Positions 46,755 through 55,578 are shown, counted from the stretch's first letter. The stretch is DNA of 64,000 bases from Thiothrix unzii (GCF_017901175.1 NZ_CP072793.1:1612001-1676000), one strand, 5' to 3'. Notes: generated by a model not told the origin, from the letters alone. Program-made: numbers and translations.

Positions 46755-47348
46755 TTACATCGTTTTTATGCCAGCGGCTGCCAGCAATTGTGCCGTCTCA
46801 AACAAGGGCAAACCCATTACGCCGGAATACGAACCTTCTAAGCGTTCGACAAACACCGCTCCACGCCCCTGAATGGCGTAAGCACCCGCTTTGTCACATG
46901 GCTCCCCAGTTCGCCAGTATGCCAGAATTTCTGCATCAGAGACTGAACGGAACTTAACCGCATTGCGATTGAGCACCACCGATGTCCCCGTCGCTGTGAC
47001 TAAAGCGACCGCAGTAAAAATGGTGTGCCAACGCCCGGACATACGCCGTAATAACGCTTGCGCATCAGCAAAGTCTCGCGGTTTAAGCAATAACTCACCG
47101 TCTAGCAACCCCAAGGTATCCGCCCCCAACACCGGCAAAGGCAATCCGTCGGGCGTTGCCGCTAAACGTTGCCACACGGCTTGAGCTTTTTGCTGCGCTA
47201 ACCGTAATACTAAGGCTTCGGGCGTTTCATCTGCTAATGGTGATTCGTCCACATCCGCTGTCTCCACCCGACAAGGCACGCCGATTTGGGTTAACAACTC
47301 GTAACGCCGAGGTGAGGCCGATGCTAAAATTAACAACGGAGCTGTCAT
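46755..47348 (-). CDS. Maf-type dTTP/UTP pyrophosphatase, YhdE type
   Basis: Started at ATG 47348 (MTAPLLILASASPRRYELL) the protein has 197 residues and the Maf motifs ASASPRR, ADVDESPLADETPEALVLRLA, LGADT and DKAGAYAIQGRGAVFVERLEGSYSGVMGLP. The YhdE branch hydrolyses dTTP and UTP and modified pyrimidine nucleotides. The upstream extension to 47393 overlaps rlmH and is not Maf-like. It is followed by rng, as in Escherichia coli. Confidence 0.95.
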   Translation of the reverse strand: MTAPLLILASASPRRYELLTQIGVPCRVETADVDESPLADETPEALVLRLAQQKAQAVWQRLAATPDGLPLPVLGADTLGLLDGELLLKPRDFADAQALLRRMSGRWHTIFTAVALVTATGTSVVLNRNAVKFRSVSDAEILAYWRTGEPCDKAGAYAIQGRGAVFVERLEGSYSGVMGLPLFETAQLLAAAGIKTM

Positions 47349-47350
47349 AC

Positions 47351-47824
47351 TTAGTCGCCCCGATGGTAAGGATGGTTCGTCAAAATGCTCCAAGCGCGGA
47401 ATAATTGCTCAGCAACCACAATCCGCACCAAGGGATGCGGGAAGGTTAATGGTGATAGTGACCAGCTTTGTTCAGCACGTTGCAAGCACGCCGGAGATAA
47501 ACCTTCAGGGCCACCCACCAATAACGCAACATCACGCCCGGACATCATCCAAGCGTCCAACTGTTGCGAGAGTTGTTCCGTCGACCAAGCTTTACCACGT
47601 ACATCCAGCGTTACCACCAAACTGCCATCGGGAATGGCAGCCAGCAATTTTTCACCTTCGGTTTGACGAATGCGTTGCAAATCGCTGTTTTTGGTGCGCT
47701 TTTCCGCTGAAATTTCACGAATCTGCAACTGACATTGCGGGGGCATCCGGTTCGCGTATTCTTGCGTTCCGGTGTTGACCCACGCAGGCATTTTAGTGCC
47801 GACTGCCAATAGGTGAATCCGCAC
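47351..47824 (-). CDS. rlmH: 23S rRNA pseudouridine1915-N3 methyltransferase
   Basis: This 157-residue SPOUT methyltransferase begins [19 protein letters not shown] and contains [31 protein letters not shown] and the C-terminal knot [15 protein letters not shown]. It methylates pseudouridine 1915 in helix 69 of the 70S ribosome. It lies directly after rsfS, the conserved order. Confidence 0.97.
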   Translation of the reverse strand: MRIHLLAVGTKMPAWVNTGTQEYANRMPPQCQLQIREISAEKRTKNSDLQRIRQTEGEKLLAAIPDGSLVVTLDVRGKAWSTEQLSQQLDAWMMSGRDVALLVGGPEGLSPACLQRAEQSWSLSPLTFPHPLVRIVVAEQLFRAWSILTNHPYHRGD

Positions 47825-48187
47825 TTACTCGGTCTCTGTTCCGGCGCGGCTTTGTGGAATGCCTTGACCCATTTCCCATAATTTTTCGAGATTATAAAAG
47901 TCGCGGGTAGTGGCTAACATGACGTGTAAAATAATGTCGTTAAGGTCAACCAGCACCCATTCCGCATCTTGTTCACCCTCGATACCTAATGGCGGCATAC
48001 CGGCTTCTTTAGCTGCCTGCGCAACCGTTTCAGCAAGAGATTTTACGTGACGGATAGAGTTGCCGGTGGCAATAATCATCATCTCAGTGATAGGAGAACG
48101 ACCGCGCACGTCAACGACTTTGATGTCCTGCGCTTTCATATCTTCTAACTTTTCAACGACTAAGGCTTTAAATTGTTCAAGTTCCAT
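47825..48187 (-). CDS. rsfS: Ribosome silencing factor RsfS
   Basis: Started at ATG 48187, which overlaps the nadD stop, the 120-residue protein reads [20 protein letters not shown] then [21 protein letters not shown] and [22 protein letters not shown], the RsfS family pattern. It binds L14 and blocks subunit joining when nutrients are limited. The open frame upstream of 48187 overlaps nadD and is not part of the gene. Confidence 0.96.
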   Translation of the reverse strand: MELEQFKALVVEKLEDMKAQDIKVVDVRGRSPITEMMIIATGNSIRHVKSLAETVAQAAKEAGMPPLGIEGEQDAEWVLVDLNDIILHVMLATTRDFYNLEKLWEMGQGIPQSRAGTETE

Positions 48188-48810
48188 TAAATTCTGCAAT
48201 ACAATTGATGTGTGTGAATATAGTCGAGAACGCTGTCCGGTAACAAGTAGCGTGGGTTGTGACCCAGCCGTAAGGTATCGCGTAATCGGGTAGCGGAAAT
48301 GTCCAATGCGGTAACGGCAAAAGGATAAATCCGACCTGCGGGCGTGCTGCACAGCTCATTCGGGTCAGTACTCAAACGGGATTCGTACCAGCCAGCGGGG
48401 GGCAGACTATAACCCGGACGCTGCACCACGACTAGATGTGTCTGCGCTAAAATTTCATTCCAGCGATGCCAATCCTGAAATTTCAAGAACGCATCGAAGC
48501 CTAGTGTAAACAATAATGGCATTTCCTGCCCGATTTCCTGGCGTAAACTCGCCAGTGTATCAAAGCTGTACGAATACCCTTCACGACGCAACTCACGGTC
48601 ATCCGCTTGCAAACAGGGTTCGTGAGCAATCGCCAATTGCAACATGGCTAAACGCTGTTGCGGGCTGGCAACGGGCTGCTGGCGATGCGGCGGAACATTA
48701 CCCGGAATTAACCGCAGGGTGCTTAACCCAAAATGCTCCACCACTTCGAGTGCGGTGCGCAAATGCCCATAATGCACCGGGTCAAACGTACCACCCAATA
48801 CACCGATCAT
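48187..48810 (-). CDS. nadD: Nicotinate-nucleotide adenylyltransferase
   Basis: NadD makes deamido-NAD from nicotinate mononucleotide and ATP. Started at ATG 48810 ([20 protein letters not shown]) it has 207 residues, with the HxGH-type nucleotidyl transferase motif and DISATRLR near the C-terminus. The frame extends upstream to 48852 without similarity. Confidence 0.96.
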   Translation of the reverse strand: MIGVLGGTFDPVHYGHLRTALEVVEHFGLSTLRLIPGNVPPHRQQPVASPQQRLAMLQLAIAHEPCLQADDRELRREGYSYSFDTLASLRQEIGQEMPLLFTLGFDAFLKFQDWHRWNEILAQTHLVVVQRPGYSLPPAGWYESRLSTDPNELCSTPAGRIYPFAVTALDISATRLRDTLRLGHNPRYLLPDSVLDYIHTHQLYCRI

Positions 48811-48891
48811 AGCGACACCCGCGCCAGAAGATTCGCCCGTTTCGCAGAGCATGTTACAATCGCGCCTTGTGTCACTAAGGAAACAAGACGG

Positions 48892-49050
48892 ATGAAAAAC
48901 ACCAACTTTTGGATTGGTAACGGTTTACTCGCACTGGCATTAATCATTTTGGTCTTCATGGGAACGCTGTCACAAATGTTTGGCATTGGCGCGGTCGTGG
49001 TATGGATGATAGTTGCCGCCGCAGGTACGTATTTCATTATGAAAAGCTAA
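48892..49050 (+). CDS. Small membrane protein, 52 aa, unknown function
   Basis: ATG 48892 opens a 52-codon frame (MKNTNFWIGNGLLALALIIL at the start) with two hydrophobic segments and a C-terminal MKS. A purine-rich AAGGAAACAAGACGG stretch precedes it, with the best core AAGGA somewhat far from the ATG. It is divergent from nadD and has no partner gene. I do not recognise it. Confidence 0.6.
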   Translation: MKNTNFWIGNGLLALALIILVFMGTLSQMFGIGAVVVWMIVAAAGTYFIMKS

Positions 49051-49066
49051 CCACTGCAAACATCCG

Positions 49067-50245
49067 TTAAACGCATAAATGCTGCACCAAGCGCACCCAA
49101 TAATTTGCCCCCAAGGGTAAAATTGCGTCGTTAAAATCGTAATACGGATTGTGCAACGGGCGGCTTTCCTGTGCATCGCCGTTACCGATCCAGATGTACG
49201 CGCCTGGGCGTTGTTGCAGCATATAGGCAAAATCTTCCGCGCCCATGCTCGGTGGCGGGTTCCATGTCACTTGCGCCTCACCCACCAATTCCATCGCAAC
49301 TTGATAGCAATGTTGCGCATTCGCAGGGGTATTAATCGTCGCAGGATAACCCGGTGTAAAACTCAGCGTCGCCTGCGCACCAAATGCCTCAGCCGTATGT
49401 GTCACCAAGGTTTGCAAGCGTTGTTTCATTAAGCTGCGAGCAGTTTCCGCTAGGGAACGAATCGTACCTTGCAGCAACACAGTTTCGGGAATGACATTGT
49501 AAGCACTGCCGCCGACCATGCGCGTAATGCTTACTACACCGGTGTCTACCGGCCGTAAATTACGCGCCACAATGCTTTGCACCGCCGTAATCAAATGCCC
49601 CGCGACTACCACCGGATCAACCACGGTATCGGGCATCGCCGCATGACCACCCTTGCCGGTAATTTCAATATCAAATGAATCGGTTGCTGCCATCACCGCT
49701 CCCGGATGCACCGCAAACTGCCCCGCCGGAATCCCCGGCCAATTATGCATTCCATAAACTTCCTGAATCGGGAAGCGGGTAAACAAACCATCTTCCACCA
49801 TGCGGTTCGCGCCTGCACCGCCTTCTTCCGCCGGTTGGAAAATGAAATACACCGTACCCGCGAACTCAGGATTTTGCGCCAAATAATGTGACGCACCCAA
49901 TAGCATGGTGGTATGCCCGTCATGTCCGCAGCCGTGCATTTTGCCGTGATGACAGGACGCATGAGCAAAGGTATTGGATTCGTGCATGGGCAACGCATCC
50001 ATATCCGCGCGTAATCCAATGTGCTTATCACCGGGATATTTCCCAGGCAACACTGCCACTAAACCGGTTCCACCTAGGCCAGAATGCACCGTCAAACCCC
50101 AATCCTGCAACTTTTGCTCAACGACAGCACAGGTACGAAACTCTTCGTAAGCGGTTTCAGGGTGTTTATGCAGATCACGTCGCCATTGCTGCATTTGCTG
50201 ATGCAACGTCGTCTGCGCAACAATCGGGTTAAGTCTGGCGGTCAT
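49067..50245 (-). CDS. M20 family amidohydrolase (hippurate hydrolase-like)
   Basis: This 392-residue metallopeptidase has the M20D pattern: RRDLHKHPETAYEE, GLRADMDALPMHE, CHHGKMHGCGHDGHTTMLLGA, FQPAEEGGAGANRM and MGAEDFAYMLQQRPGAYIWIG, supplying Cys, His, Glu and His metal ligands. Relatives remove acyl groups from N-acyl amino acids such as hippurate or indole-acetyl conjugates. The substrate here is unknown. Confidence 0.92.
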   Translation of the reverse strand: MTARLNPIVAQTTLHQQMQQWRRDLHKHPETAYEEFRTCAVVEQKLQDWGLTVHSGLGGTGLVAVLPGKYPGDKHIGLRADMDALPMHESNTFAHASCHHGKMHGCGHDGHTTMLLGASHYLAQNPEFAGTVYFIFQPAEEGGAGANRMVEDGLFTRFPIQEVYGMHNWPGIPAGQFAVHPGAVMAATDSFDIEITGKGGHAAMPDTVVDPVVVAGHLITAVQSIVARNLRPVDTGVVSITRMVGGSAYNVIPETVLLQGTIRSLAETARSLMKQRLQTLVTHTAEAFGAQATLSFTPGYPATINTPANAQHCYQVAMELVGEAQVTWNPPPSMGAEDFAYMLQQRPGAYIWIGNGDAQESRPLHNPYYDFNDAILPLGANYWVRLVQHLCV

Positions 50246-50316
50246 ACCTTACCTCACAAAAAACAGGCGACACCAAGGCCGCCCATTATTAAAGCATTGG
50301 AAATAGCATTGCCTGT

Positions 50317-51570
50317 TTACATATGGGCAATGACATTATCACCAAATTCGGAACAACTGATTTCTTCCGCGCCATCAATCAAACGCGCGAAGTCAAATGT
50401 CACACGCTTAGATGAAATCGCACCTGCCGTACCTTTATTGATCAAATCAGCCGCTTCCAGCCAGCCCAAATGACGCAGCATCATTTCTGCTGACAGCACT
50501 AAGGAGCTAGGATTTACCTGATCCAAACCCGCGAATTTTGGCGCAGTGCCGTGGGTTGCTTCAAACATCGCGGTGGTATCTGACAAGTTTGCGCCCGGTG
50601 CAATGCCGATACCGCCCACTTGAGCCGCTAACGCATCAGAAACGAAGTCACCGTTGAGGTTCAAGGTTGCCACCACGGAATAATCTTCAGGGTGCAGTAA
50701 AATTTGTTGCAGGAAGTTATCAGCAATCACGTCTTTGATAATGATTTCTTTACCATTTAACGGATTTTTCATGGAACACCAAGGGCCACCTTGAATTTCC
50801 ACTGCACCGAATTCTTCTTTCGCCAGCTCGTAACCCCAATTTTTGAATGCACCCTCGGTAAACTTCATGATGTTACCTTTGTGTACCAAAGTCACGGAAT
50901 CATGATCGTTGTCGATCGCGTATTGCATCGCTTTGCGCACCAAACGCTTAGTGCCATCGCGGGACACAGGTTTGATACCAATGCCGGAGGTTTCAGGGAA
51001 ACGGATTTTAGTGACACCCATTTCCTTCATCAAAAATTCAATGACTTTTTTCGCTTCGGGGGTTTCGGCTGCCCACTCGATACCCGCGTAAATGTCTTCG
51101 GAGTTTTCACGGAAAATCACCATATTGGTTTTTTCCGGGTGCTTCACTGGGCTAGGTACGCCGTCATAATAACGGATCGGGCGCAAGCACAGGTAAAGGT
51201 CAAGGTCTTGACGTAATTTGACGTTGAGGGAACGGATACCGCCGCCCACTGGCGTAGTTAATGGCCCTTTGATGGAAACCACGAAATCATTGACCGCCCG
51301 TACCGTTTCATCCGGCAACCAAACGTCTTCGCCGTAAATTTGCGTGGCTTTTTCGCCCGCATAGACTTCCATCCAAGAAATTTTGCGCTCACCGCCGTAA
51401 GCTTTTTGCACAGCAGCGTCGACAACTTTGAGCATAACCGGGCTAATATCAACCCCAATACCATCACCTTCGATGTACGGAATAATCGGATTATTCGGCA
51501 CATTTAACGAATAGTCAGCATTGGTTGTGATTTTTTCGCCTTGCGCGGGAACTTTTACATGTTGGTACAT
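50317..51570 (-). CDS. icd: Isocitrate dehydrogenase (NADP+)
   Basis: This TCA-cycle enzyme has 417 residues when started at ATG 51570, which follows GGAGAGAGAG. It contains [15 protein letters not shown], the phosphorylation-loop region [40 protein letters not shown] and [13 protein letters not shown]. The sequence matches the Escherichia coli type NADP enzyme. It stands alone. Confidence 0.97.
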   Translation of the reverse strand: MYQHVKVPAQGEKITTNADYSLNVPNNPIIPYIEGDGIGVDISPVMLKVVDAAVQKAYGGERKISWMEVYAGEKATQIYGEDVWLPDETVRAVNDFVVSIKGPLTTPVGGGIRSLNVKLRQDLDLYLCLRPIRYYDGVPSPVKHPEKTNMVIFRENSEDIYAGIEWAAETPEAKKVIEFLMKEMGVTKIRFPETSGIGIKPVSRDGTKRLVRKAMQYAIDNDHDSVTLVHKGNIMKFTEGAFKNWGYELAKEEFGAVEIQGGPWCSMKNPLNGKEIIIKDVIADNFLQQILLHPEDYSVVATLNLNGDFVSDALAAQVGGIGIAPGANLSDTTAMFEATHGTAPKFAGLDQVNPSSLVLSAEMMLRHLGWLEAADLINKGTAGAISSKRVTFDFARLIDGAEEISCSEFGDNVIAHM

Positions 51571-51672
51571 GAACTCTCTCTCCATTTAGGTATTTGTTTC
51601 TCTCAAAGCGTTGCGACTGATTATAAGGGGGCAACCCCTCAATAACCAGATTTGTCTGGCTATCGGTGGGGA

Positions 51673-52020
51673 TCAACCCAATTTCAATCCAGCAAAAAAA
51701 CCGACTGTCGCACTCACGCCCTTACTGCTGATCGACGATAGCCGCTCGACCAAAAAGCCACCGGATGATTTAGCCGCATCCACCGCTGAATTCGCCGCAT
51801 TTTGCAAGCTGGCATCCGACACATTCGTAAAGCCGTAATATTCACCTACGAACATCAGCACCAAAGCCGCGCCCCCGATAAACAGAGCCAACCGTAACAT
51901 CTTTTTGGCGAAATAACCCACCGCCAGCCCAATCACAAAAGGCGCACCAACATTGCCCAACAAAAAGCTGGACGACAAAATATCCATTGACTGCATCGAG
52001 TCGACTGAATGCTCATTCAT
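51673..52020 (-). CDS. FUN14-domain small membrane protein
   Basis: This 115-residue protein has the FUN14 pattern: LGNVGAPFVIGLAVGYFAKKMLRLALFIGGAALVLMFVGEYYGF, then an amphipathic helix and a glycine-rich C-terminus ATVGFFAGLKLG. The bacterial members are of unknown function. A second start at Met9 or Met12 is possible. Confidence 0.8.
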   Translation of the reverse strand: MNEHSVDSMQSMDILSSSFLLGNVGAPFVIGLAVGYFAKKMLRLALFIGGAALVLMFVGEYYGFTNVSDASLQNAANSAVDAAKSSGGFLVERLSSISSKGVSATVGFFAGLKLG

Positions 52021-52181
52021 CGCATTTTTCCAAACATGGTTTATAAAATTTTCTTAAACGCACCGGCATGTTCCGCATTGCGTCCACAGTATAGATCAAT
52101 ATTTACACAAAACTATTTCAGCATTGTCTAAAACTTGAAATATAATTCATAGTATCGTTCATTTTCTGTTCATTCTTTTGC

Positions 52182-52300
52182 TACAATCAGCACCGCTGAT
52201 AGACCCAAAGAAAAACTTGTGTTTGCTTACAAGCAAAATTGATGCCACGCGAATGCTCACCGGGTGTGCATAATTTGGCATGTTATTTGCTTACAAAGCA
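52182..52300 (+). promoter_or_regulatory. Promoter and inverted repeats in the 455-bp leader of the FtsK-like operon
   Basis: The 455 bp from 52021 to 52475 hold no gene I can support and are AT-rich between about 52080 and 52200. TACAAT (52182-52187) is a -10-like element. It overlaps a perfect inverted repeat ATCAGC-ACC-GCTGAT (52186-52200). Two related palindromic sites follow, TTTGCTTACAAGCAAA (52222-52237) and TTTGCTTACAAAGCA (52286-52300), 64 bp apart. These look like operator sites for a regulator. A strong ribosome-binding site AGGAGAGGA (52462-52470) precedes the first gene. Confidence 0.5.
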
Positions 52301-52475
52301 ACCACTACGAGTCAATCACAGGATGGGGCGTAATGTGAGAGTGTCAGTTTCCCTACCCTCCATCGTTATTGTTTTTACCAAAGGCGCGAGGTTAACCCTA
52401 CCATGATGCAGCGAACAACTGCCCGTATAGCTATTGCATATAATTTCTTCACCCTCGTCACAGGAGAGGAATGAT

Positions 52476-53012
52476 ATGGCAATTTCCAACGTTATCGAAC
52501 AAAAACGTACCCGCATTGCCACCATACTGAGCACGAAACCCCTGTTAATGGGCATGAGTGCTGTCGATATTGGCTGGTTTTTCCATTTATTAGCGGCTAT
52601 GTGGATGGGGTATTACGCTTTTCATGGGGAAAATCCTTTAGCTTTCACTGGATTACACGCACCTGCTTATAAAATTGGGGTGGTGGCTATTGCCGAAGGT
52701 GCACGCGCCATCTTGAGCATGGCAAACGTTTGGGAAGAAGAAATTAACTGGCTCGCCTCCACCGTTCTGGTCATGGTTTTGCTCACTATGGGTGGCGCAG
52801 ACATCGAACGTATAGCTGATGGCGCACCTTCGATTCAATACAACGCTAACATTGCCCAAGTCGCCAACAAACATTACGACATGAGCCAATGCAATTTTTA
52901 CAGCCCGATTTTAGGCAGAGCCTTGAATCAACAAGAAAAAAATGAGTGTATCCAAATTAATAAAGCGGGGAGTTTGGATAGCAAATGGGCTAAAAATTGC
53001 GGGTGCAGTTGA
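52476..53012 (+). CDS. Membrane protein of unknown function, first gene of the FtsK-like operon
   Basis: I do not recognise this 178-residue protein. ATG 52476 is chosen because AGGAGAGGA ends six bases upstream. It has two clear hydrophobic segments (about 30-50 and 92-110) and perhaps a weaker one between them. The C-terminal 60 residues are polar, with four cysteines (in SQCNFY, NECIQ and NCGCS) that suggest disulfides in the periplasm. The stop overlaps the next start as TGATG. Confidence 0.75.
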   Translation: MAISNVIEQKRTRIATILSTKPLLMGMSAVDIGWFFHLLAAMWMGYYAFHGENPLAFTGLHAPAYKIGVVAIAEGARAILSMANVWEEEINWLASTVLVMVLLTMGGADIERIADGAPSIQYNANIAQVANKHYDMSQCNFYSPILGRALNQQEKNECIQINKAGSLDSKWAKNCGCS

Positions 53013-53371
53013 TGAGGCAAGAATTGACTGACGGGCAGCGGGTACTGATGGGGGAGCTGCTGCCCGTCCAAAACTACGCTCCACCGCAAGACCCGGTGCA
53101 AGTGCATGTGCATGTTGGCAGTGGTGGCGGCAACGCCACCTCCAGCTTGTCTTGGCTTGGAATGTTGGGTGCGGCAACGATTGGCGTTATTGCCTATTCC
53201 CTCTACCAAGGCCAGCCTGTTTCTGCCACGGTTGAACGCATTGAAACCTCCCTTGCAGCAGCGGCAACCCCGCAGTGGTGGGATGATTTGAAAAACAAAT
53301 GGGAGGGCAAAACACCACCTCCCACTAAACCCGAAAGTGTGGTTGCGGAGAGTAAGCCCAGTGTCCCTTGA
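53012..53371 (+). CDS. Small single-span membrane protein of the FtsK-like operon
   Basis: This 119-residue protein of unknown function begins MRQELTDGQRVLMGELLPVQ. It has a His/Val/Gly-rich stretch (VQVHVHVGSGGGN), one hydrophobic segment (about 47-68) and a Pro-rich tail TPPPTKPESVV. The tail resembles an envelope linker. It overlaps its neighbours at both ends, so its product is likely made together with the FtsK-like protein. Confidence 0.72.
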   Translation: MRQELTDGQRVLMGELLPVQNYAPPQDPVQVHVHVGSGGGNATSSLSWLGMLGAATIGVIAYSLYQGQPVSATVERIETSLAAAATPQWWDDLKNKWEGKTPPPTKPESVVAESKPSVP

Positions 53372-54836
53372 GTTATTGAAGACGTTAAAGACCCCATCAC
53401 AACGGCAATCCGTGATGGAGAATGTCCTAAATTGGTGCAATAAGCACAAAATAGGGGTACTCCCGGAAGCATGGCGCACCGCCAAACCCAATAATAAAGA
53501 CTTGATCGACATGGCAAAACCTACCTTGGTTGGTTTGCCTGCCTTAATGATCCTGTATTTGATTTGGGAAATACCGGGTTTTGCTGCCGGAATGGCGATT
53601 ATCGTCGGTTTTGCCATTTTAGATGCCACCCGCCCATTACGTGGCGGGCATTGGCTAGGCCGACCAGAAGCTTCCAAAAAAGCCGAGGTGCAACGCCGCT
53701 TTTTAATCGAAAAAGGCATGGATCCCGAAAAGTGGTGGGGTAAAAAGCTTCAGGATGCGTTAAATGCGCACAATATCAAAGCCAACGTGGTGGTGTTGGA
53801 CACCTCCGGCGCGACGCTGGATATGTACGAACTGGAAGTACAACAAGGCTATGATGTCGCCGGAATTACCGCATTAGGTGAAAACTTTTCCCGCGCATTG
53901 AAATTACCTAAGGGTACGCACATCAGTGTCGATGCCAATATCGGTAACGGACGCGCCGCCTTATACATCCCCAAGGAAAAATACCGCCCGGTACGCACCT
54001 TAAGCATGTTGGAAGCTGCGCAAACGTCAGGCTATGCCTTACCCGGTTTAGTGGGTGAAGATTTAATCGGTAATCCGATGATTGTCGACATTACCCATGC
54101 GCCGCACTTACTGGTTGGCGGTGAAGTCGGCATGGAACGTGCGGGGCAAATGCTCAATATCATCCTGAGCACCAGTTACAGCCTGCCCCCGGAACGCTTG
54201 CGCATTACCCTGATTGACCCCAAGTTACTGGAATTAGCCGTCTGCAACAGTTTGCCGCAAGTGACTGAGCCGGTGATCACCGACATGCACAAGGCTCACA
54301 AGTGCCTGTTACAGATTCGTAAAATGATGCTGGTGCGTTGCCAGCAATTTTTGGAAGCTGGGGTCAATAATATTGCGGCGTATAATCGTCGCTTTCCTGA
54401 GGCTCCCATGCCTTACCAGTTAGTCGCCTTCAGCGAATTAACCATTGGCTTAAAATGCAGTGCGCCAGTATCGGCTGATGATGACCGTGAAGTGGGTGAC
54501 AGCATTAAAAGTCTGTTATTGGAATTGATTGGCGCGGCTCCCACGCAAGAAGCGGGTATTCACTTTTTGTTTGGGATTCAATGTTATGACCCCAAAACTT
54601 GCGGTGAAACCTTGCGTCAGGGCATTCCCTCCAGTATTGGAATGCGGGTGCGGGCGCATGAATTCAGCGAATTACTGATTGGACAAAAAGGTTGTGAAAG
54701 CTTGTGCGAACAAGGTGAATGTTACGTCTTCATGTCGGGGGATGCCTCCCCAAAACGCGCGTTATCAGCCGCTCTCATCGGCGAAGATATGGAACACGCA
54801 GTAGATTTGATTCGGGAAAAATGGTCGACTGAATGA
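53361..54836 (+). CDS. FtsK/SpoIIIE-like protein with destroyed Walker motifs (pseudo-ATPase)
   Basis: The 491-residue protein (GTG 53361, GGAG at 53347-53350; ATG 53415 is an alternative) has two hydrophobic segments (about 55-88), then an FtsK alpha-like domain (about 140-210) and a beta/motor domain. The match to FtsK is clear: GEDLIGNPMIVDI, APHLLVGG, LRITLIDPKLLEL, VITDMHKAH, GVNNIAAYNRR, AGIHFLFGIQ, IPSSIGMRV and GCESLCEQGECYVF. The Walker A motif, GTTGSGKS in FtsK, reads GEVGMERA, so both the Lys and the Ser are gone. The Walker B segment VVLVDEFAD reads LVAFSELTI. The DNA-reading gamma domain is absent. The reading frame is intact, which argues for a maintained non-ATPase role. Confidence 0.85.
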   Translation: MSLELLKTLKTPSQRQSVMENVLNWCNKHKIGVLPEAWRTAKPNNKDLIDMAKPTLVGLPALMILYLIWEIPGFAAGMAIIVGFAILDATRPLRGGHWLGRPEASKKAEVQRRFLIEKGMDPEKWWGKKLQDALNAHNIKANVVVLDTSGATLDMYELEVQQGYDVAGITALGENFSRALKLPKGTHISVDANIGNGRAALYIPKEKYRPVRTLSMLEAAQTSGYALPGLVGEDLIGNPMIVDITHAPHLLVGGEVGMERAGQMLNIILSTSYSLPPERLRITLIDPKLLELAVCNSLPQVTEPVITDMHKAHKCLLQIRKMMLVRCQQFLEAGVNNIAAYNRRFPEAPMPYQLVAFSELTIGLKCSAPVSADDDREVGDSIKSLLLELIGAAPTQEAGIHFLFGIQCYDPKTCGETLRQGIPSSIGMRVRAHEFSELLIGQKGCESLCEQGECYVFMSGDASPKRALSAALIGEDMEHAVDLIREKWSTE

Positions 54837-55546
54837 ACGTTTTGCATTACCAAGTTGGCTCCCCACAAGCAGCGGGGTTTGTGTATCGGCATTGGCTGGC
54901 ATTTAGCATCGGTATTTTGTTGTGCTTAATGGCAACCGGCAAAGCCTTGCATCACGGTCATAACGCACCGCCCGGCACGCTGAAAAAGCTGATTTTAGAC
55001 GGCGAAGCCGGTAGCCGGGGCTACAACAGTTATAACCGTGGCTCAATGCGCTGTGCTAAAAGCAACAGTGCACCGCTCAATCTTACCAATATGAGCATCG
55101 GGCAAATTCAATATTATCAATCGTTGCCATCGTGTTCTTCACAAAAGCTGTTGGCAGTCGGGCATTATCAAATCGTGCCAGAAACGTTAGATATTGCGGT
55201 AAGAACCCTGAAACTCCCGCCATCAACTAGATTCACCCCTGCCGTACAAGATCGTATTTTTGCATTTTATCTGGCGAAAGAAAAACAGCCTGCGATTGAC
55301 CGCTGGGTACGTCAAGGTCAAGGTTTGTATTCCGCCAGTTACGCGATTGCGAAAGAATGGGCGATTTTCAAAGCACCCAACGGACGCGGGGTTTACGATG
55401 GCAACGGCAATAATAAAGCGCGAATCAGCTCAGTCAAAGTCACTCTGGCATTAAGAAAAGCACGGGAAGATTATTTGCATCTGATTCATAAAGGCTTGGA
55501 TGAAGACACCGCTTACGCCACGGCATTGGGAGTCAAGAAAGGGTAA
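54833..55546 (+). CDS. Membrane-anchored lysozyme-like protein
   Basis: This 237-residue protein has one N-terminal membrane segment (about 21-37) followed by a lysozyme-like domain: LILDGEAGSRGYNSYNRGS with the probable catalytic Glu57, LTNMSIGQIQYYQSL, AVGHYQIVPETLDIA and FTPAVQDRIFAFYLA. This layout matches phage-type and secretion-associated muramidases or transglycosylases. The ATG overlaps the stop of the FtsK-like gene. Its domain should face the periplasm and could open peptidoglycan locally for an envelope-spanning assembly. Confidence 0.78.
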   Translation: MNVLHYQVGSPQAAGFVYRHWLAFSIGILLCLMATGKALHHGHNAPPGTLKKLILDGEAGSRGYNSYNRGSMRCAKSNSAPLNLTNMSIGQIQYYQSLPSCSSQKLLAVGHYQIVPETLDIAVRTLKLPPSTRFTPAVQDRIFAFYLAKEKQPAIDRWVRQGQGLYSASYAIAKEWAIFKAPNGRGVYDGNGNNKARISSVKVTLALRKAREDYLHLIHKGLDEDTAYATALGVKKG

Positions 55547-55568
55547 AGGCAACCGTACCTTTACCCTT
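55539..55568. terminator. Hairpin between convergent genes, overlapping the lysozyme-like stop codon
   Basis: AAGGGTAAAGG (55539-55549) pairs perfectly over 11 bp with CCTTTACCCTT (55558-55568) around an 8-base loop. The stop codon of the lysozyme-like gene lies in the left arm, and the fumarase gene ends 11 bp beyond on the other strand. There is no strong T-run, so it may work as a weak bidirectional terminator or as an mRNA 3'-end stabiliser. Confidence 0.55.
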
Positions 55569-55578
55569 GGCTGCGCAT

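Noticed and set aside
48810-48852. Upstream extension of nadD
   Set aside because: The extra 14 residues precede the conserved [16 protein letters not shown] start and are not part of the family.
52316-52555. Reverse-strand 79-codon frame in the leader of the FtsK-like operon
   Set aside because: No ribosome-binding site, no recognisable sequence, and it overlaps the start of the well-supported gene at 52476.
53361-54836. Interpretation as the housekeeping FtsK
   Set aside because: Housekeeping FtsK has four membrane spans, a long linker, intact Walker motifs and a gamma domain; this protein has two spans, no linker, no gamma domain and destroyed Walker motifs.
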